A stretch of 64,000 nt of DNA from CAVQND01 sp964653485. GTDB lineage: Bacteria; Verrucomicrobiota; Verrucomicrobiia; Limisphaerales; UBA8199. Shown here piece after piece: positions 61,114 through 64,000 of the stretch; positions within the stretch are counted from its first letter, which is position 1, and every line of letters begins with the position of its first letter. The notes under the pieces were generated by a model that worked only from the letters and a program-made list of their open reading frames with translations, searched no databases and had not been told where the DNA came from. The position numbers were made by a program, and so were the translations under genes. The stretch lies in the NCBI GenBank assembly GCA_964653485.1, contig CAZZFF010000011.1, forward strand, positions 1 through 64,000, given 5' to 3'.

Positions 61114-62762
61114 ACGGCGGCAGATTCCCCGGGGCGCGCCGGACGGCGGATGCCGCTCCGCCCCGCCATAAGTTGCATTACGTTTTCTTGCGTCGCCTCA
61201 GCGCGGGGCAGCGCGCCGGCCACACGGCCGGCGCGCATTGTAATCACGCGTGTGCTCAGGTTCAAGACCTCCGGCAGCTCGGAGGAGATCATTAGAATCG
61301 CGTGCCCCGCCGAGGCCAGGTCGTCAATGAGCCGGTGGATTTCGGCCTTTGCGCCGACATCCACCCCGCGCGTCGGCTCGTCCAGGATGAGGATGCAACA
61401 CTTGCGCGCGAGGCAGCGTGCCAGGATGACCTTCTGCTGGTTGCCGCCGGACAGTGTTAGGGCGGGCGCTTCCGGGGACGGCGCGCGCACCCGCAGCCGG
61501 CTGAAAAACCTCGCCACCCATTCGCGCTCGATGGGGAGCCGGATGAAATCCCAAAGCCGGAGACACTCAGCCTTGCGCGGGCAGAACGGGCAATGAACCA
61601 GGCGGCCAAAGAAACCTCGCCCTCCCGGACAGTGCAGCGAGGCGAGGGTCACATTCTCCCCGCAGGCCATCTCGGGCACCAAGCCCTGGCGCTTCCTGTC
61701 CTCGCCCACCAGACCGATGCCCAGCGACATAGCCTGGCGCGGGTGCCGGATGCGAACGGGGCGATCCTCGACGAACACCCGGCCCGTGACCGACCGATCG
61801 AGGCCGAAGATGCCCAGCGCCACTTCGCTGCGCCCGGAGCCGGCCAATCCGGCCATTCCCAACACCTCGCCCGCCCGGATTCGGAAGCTGACGTCGCGGA
61901 ACTTCCCCGGGGACGAGAGACCCTCCACACGGAGACGCTCCCGCCCAACGTCGCGGGTCGCGTGGGCCGGGAAATACCTCGCCAAGGGACGGCCGATCAT
62001 CATGCGGACCAGGTCGTCGTGGTTCGTTTGCGAAAGCGGCATGGTGGCGATGTGCCCGCCGTCGCGGAGCACCGTTACCGTGTCGCACACGCGGAAGATT
62101 TCATCCATGCGATGCGACACATAGAGGATGGTGGCGGCGCGCTCACGGAGTTGCGAGATAAGTCCCTCCAGCCGCCTCGCTTCGGAAAGCGACAAGGAAC
62201 TCGTCGGCTCGTCCATGACCAGGATACGCGCGCCGGTGGCAAGAGCGGCGGCGATTTGGACCAGTTGGGTTTGCGCCGTCGGGAGGATGCCCAGTTCGTC
62301 CCGCGGGTCACAATCGGCGCCGACTTCGCGCAGAAACCTCGATGCCCGCGCCGTCATTTCGCCGCCATCGACCGCCAGTCCGCGGCGGGGCAGCGAGAAG
62401 AGGCAGAGGTTCTCGGCCACGCTCAGGTTCGGACAGAGGGCCAACTCCTGGTGGACGATGCCCACGCCGGCGAGTCTCGCCTCGATCGGCGAGCGAAGAC
62501 GGCGCGGCGCGCCATCGATCTCGATGTGGCCCCCGTCCGGGCAATGGATGCCCGCCAGAATTTTGCCCAGGGTGCTCTTGCCCGCCCCGTTTTCACCCAT
62601 CAGCGCGTGGCAGGAGCCGGCGCTGACGTCGAAGCTCACGCCGCGCAGCGCGACAACCCCGGGGAAGCGTTTCTCGATTTCTCGGAACGCAACCGCGGGA
62701 CGGCTTCGATCGGGCGCTGCCGGCATGAGGGCGCCGGACCGGCGCAACGGTTCAAAGTCCAT
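61110..62762 (-). CDS. Sugar ABC transporter ATP-binding protein (RbsA/MglA-like, tandem ATPase)
   Basis: This is the two-domain ATPase of a ribose/galactose-type importer. The first domain has Walker A GENGAGKST (56-64) and Walker B ILVMDEPTSSLS. The second has a degenerate Walker A-like GLAGSGRSE, the intact signature LSGGNQQKVILAR and Walker B CILILDEPTRGVDVG. Its second domain carries an unusual extra stretch (about residues 378-410) with four cysteines, C378, C391, C394 and C400 (LVHCPFCPRKAEC). The ATG at 62762 is 15 bp after the pseudopilin stop. It is the second gene of the operon. Confidence 0.92.
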   Translation of the reverse strand: MDFEPLRRSGALMPAAPDRSRPAVAFREIEKRFPGVVALRGVSFDVSAGSCHALMGENGAGKSTLGKILAGIHCPDGGHIEIDGAPRRLRSPIEARLAGVGIVHQELALCPNLSVAENLCLFSLPRRGLAVDGGEMTARASRFLREVGADCDPRDELGILPTAQTQLVQIAAALATGARILVMDEPTSSLSLSEARRLEGLISQLRERAATILYVSHRMDEIFRVCDTVTVLRDGGHIATMPLSQTNHDDLVRMMIGRPLARYFPAHATRDVGRERLRVEGLSSPGKFRDVSFRIRAGEVLGMAGLAGSGRSEVALGIFGLDRSVTGRVFVEDRPVRIRHPRQAMSLGIGLVGEDRKRQGLVPEMACGENVTLASLHCPGGRGFFGRLVHCPFCPRKAECLRLWDFIRLPIEREWVARFFSRLRVRAPSPEAPALTLSGGNQQKVILARCLARKCCILILDEPTRGVDVGAKAEIHRLIDDLASAGHAILMISSELPEVLNLSTRVITMRAGRVAGALPRAEATQENVMQLMAGRSGIRRPARPGESAAV

Positions 62763-62777
62763 TGGGCGCCGGAGTCC

Positions 62778-63650
62778 TTATCTGTGCGCCGGCCCGGTAG
62801 CCAGGGGCGCGGTGCAATGGTTCGTGGCCCATTGGATGTCCCGGTCCACCGGCGAAGTTCCGGGATAGACGCCGTGCTCCTGCTGGGTGACTGGGACGCA
62901 GGTCGTGCCCTGCACCCATTTGTGGATTTCGGAGTGGCCGTCGGCGAAGCTGAAGCCGCACGCGCGGTTGTGATAGCTGGCAGGCAGGTCGTTGCCCCAC
63001 TCGTTGGGCGTTTCCGGGTCTATAATCAGCCAGCCGTCGTTGATGCTGTCCGGGTGCTCGTCCACGAACACGAAGAGGCCGGGGGGCGTCGGCTGGATGA
63101 TGTCGGAGATTCTGTTGTAGGCGCAGAACTGGGGATACCAGGTTTGCCCGGGAGAAACGCCGTAGGCGCCGCCCTCGATGTAGGCGTTCATCGAGATGCT
63201 GCGCAACCGCGGCAGCATCGCGCCGCCCTCGCTGCAAAGGTACCTGTCGGCCGGACATTTGTAGATTGCGGGGTTTCTCGTGTACGGCCCGAGCAACCCG
63301 TCGTTGATCATCGAGAGATTCGTATTGACGGTGTTGTTGGGGACGAAGTCTTCCCAGCCCAACACCCAATTATCCTGGGGTGTAGTGTCGTTGCCCTCGA
63401 CATTCCGGCACAGTCTGCCGTTGTTGTCGTCCGAGTACATGAACCAGGCGAGGGTCAGTTGCTTGGTGTTGCTGAGGCACATGATGCCCTGGGCCTTGGT
63501 TTTGGATTTGCTCAAGGCGGGCAGGAGCATAGAGGCAAGGATGGCGATGATGGCGATCACGACCAGCAGTTCGATCAGGGTGAAGCCGGTCCGCTCCCCG
63601 CGCCCGCGGAGCCGCTGGCGCGCCTGAAATCCGCTCTGGTTCTCTTTCAT
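62778..63650 (-). CDS. Pseudopilin-type exported protein heading the transporter operon
   Basis: The ATG at 63650 gives a leader KENQSGFQARQRLRGRGERTG, then the prepilin motif FTLIELLVVIAIIAILASMLLPAL and SKSKTKAQGIMCLSNTKQLTLAWFMYSDDN. It contains an intact H-X9-DG motif (HNRACGFSFADG). Cys residues are frequent in the mature part. It ends 15 bp before the ABC ATPase start, so it is very likely the first gene of the operon. Proteins of this type are abundant next to glycan-use genes in Verrucomicrobia, where a surface glycan-binding or filament role has been suggested but not shown. Confidence 0.88.
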   Translation of the reverse strand: MKENQSGFQARQRLRGRGERTGFTLIELLVVIAIIAILASMLLPALSKSKTKAQGIMCLSNTKQLTLAWFMYSDDNNGRLCRNVEGNDTTPQDNWVLGWEDFVPNNTVNTNLSMINDGLLGPYTRNPAIYKCPADRYLCSEGGAMLPRLRSISMNAYIEGGAYGVSPGQTWYPQFCAYNRISDIIQPTPPGLFVFVDEHPDSINDGWLIIDPETPNEWGNDLPASYHNRACGFSFADGHSEIHKWVQGTTCVPVTQQEHGVYPGTSPVDRDIQWATNHCTAPLATGPAHR

Positions 63651-63855
63651 AGGCTTGATTGATCGGTTGATGGACTGTGCGGCGCCAATTGTAGGCGCAT
63701 TTCGCCAACGGTCCATGAGCTTTTGCTGCCGAGGTTTTGAGTTTCCTTGTCTCTCAGGCAGACTCGCCGGCCCTTGGCGCGCGATGCGATTTTTGAGATT
63801 CTTTTCGCGCTGTTTTCGCTGGCGTTGCCGGGGAGATTTGCGTAACCAAAGAGGC
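63651..63855. promoter_or_regulatory. Divergent upstream region of the transporter operon and XylR-like gene
   Basis: A 205-bp region separates the starts of the pseudopilin gene (minus) and the XylR-like gene (plus). It should hold both promoters and the regulator's operator. I could not identify a specific operator. An AGAGG site sits just before the ATG at 63856. Confidence 0.4.
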
Positions 63856-64000
63856 ATGAACAGCCCACCGCGCGTTGCCTTGATCATCGAAACATCGGTC
63901 ATCTACGGCCGCCGGATTCTTAACGGCATCGCCCGTTACCTGCGCTCGCACCACCGCTGGTCTGTCTTTCTGGAGCAACACGAACTCGGCGCACCCCCGC
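63856..64000 (+). CDS. XylR-like transcriptional regulator, 3' truncated by the window end
   Basis: Only 48 codons are present. They read NSPPRVALIIETSVIYGRR and ILNGIARYLRSHHRWSVFLE, the opening of the LacI-type effector-binding domain found at the N-terminus of XylR-like AraC-family activators (many read RVALLIETS-YGR-LL-GI-RY). The AGAGG ribosome site 5 bp before the ATG supports the start. Such regulators usually respond to a sugar. Its divergent placement makes it the prime candidate to control the operon on the other strand. The DNA-binding part lies outside the window. Confidence 0.72.
   Translation, partial: MNSPPRVALIIETSVIYGRRILNGIARYLRSHHRWSVFLEQHELGAPP

Overview
The window looks like a chromosomal segment of a GC-rich Verrucomicrobiota bacterium, probably of the Pedosphaerales/Limisphaerales type. 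This is inferred from gene content, not from a marker-gene tree. The pointers are two pseudopilin-type exported proteins with a GFTLIELLVVIAIIAILA leader, secreted proteins ending in a 'YQLFSSTNLVDW' module, a YXWGXW-repeat protein, many secreted or Tat-exported glycoside hydrolases without any SusC/SusD pair, a VTC-DUF4956-CotH operon and an XylR-like regulator. I see no rRNA, tRNA, CRISPR array, integrase or insertion sequence.

Layout. 1-5.5 kb: the end of a large secreted repeat protein, an M42 aminopeptidase, a GH26 mannanase-like enzyme, a Tat-exported TIM-barrel protein and glgC. 5.6-10.5 kb: a decayed cysK 3' remnant, a YlbF-family protein with a cysteine-rich tail, and smc interrupted by one in-frame TAA. 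10.6-18.8 kb (minus strand): an Ig-like secreted protein, a hypothetical secreted protein, a TPR-glycosyltransferase, and the VTC-DUF4956-CotH operon. 19-24.7 kb (plus): a sulfatase fused to an Asp-box propeller, a PilT-like ATPase, and a beta-helix/GH43-like protein packed as one unit. 24.8-27.4 kb: a FeoA-FeoB fusion with a FeoC-like partner. 27.5-38.5 kb: GH2, GH123-like, GH3 and DUF4832 enzymes and an acyltransferase. 39-40.2 kb: a small hydrophobic peptide, CsbD and a lipoprotein. 40.4-51.3 kb: a pseudopilin, GH39-like and other clan-A-like hydrolases, a Tat-exported barrel protein, a DUF3863-type protein, a GH2 beta-galactosidase and a YXWGXW protein.

The most interesting part is 51.5-63.7 kb. 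It is a tightly packed minus-strand operon of, in order of transcription, a pseudopilin, a ribose/galactose-type ABC ATPase, its permease, a lipoprotein sugar-binding protein, a radical-SAM activase, a glycyl radical enzyme, and a 1484-residue GH127-GH51 double arabinofuranosidase. Three junctions are 4-bp overlaps and the others are gaps of 4, 15 and 20 bp. An XylR-like regulator starts divergently at 63856 and runs off the window. The arrangement suggests capture of an arabinofuranose-containing glycan or glycoprotein, import of the product, and oxygen-sensitive radical elimination chemistry on it. The substrate is unknown.
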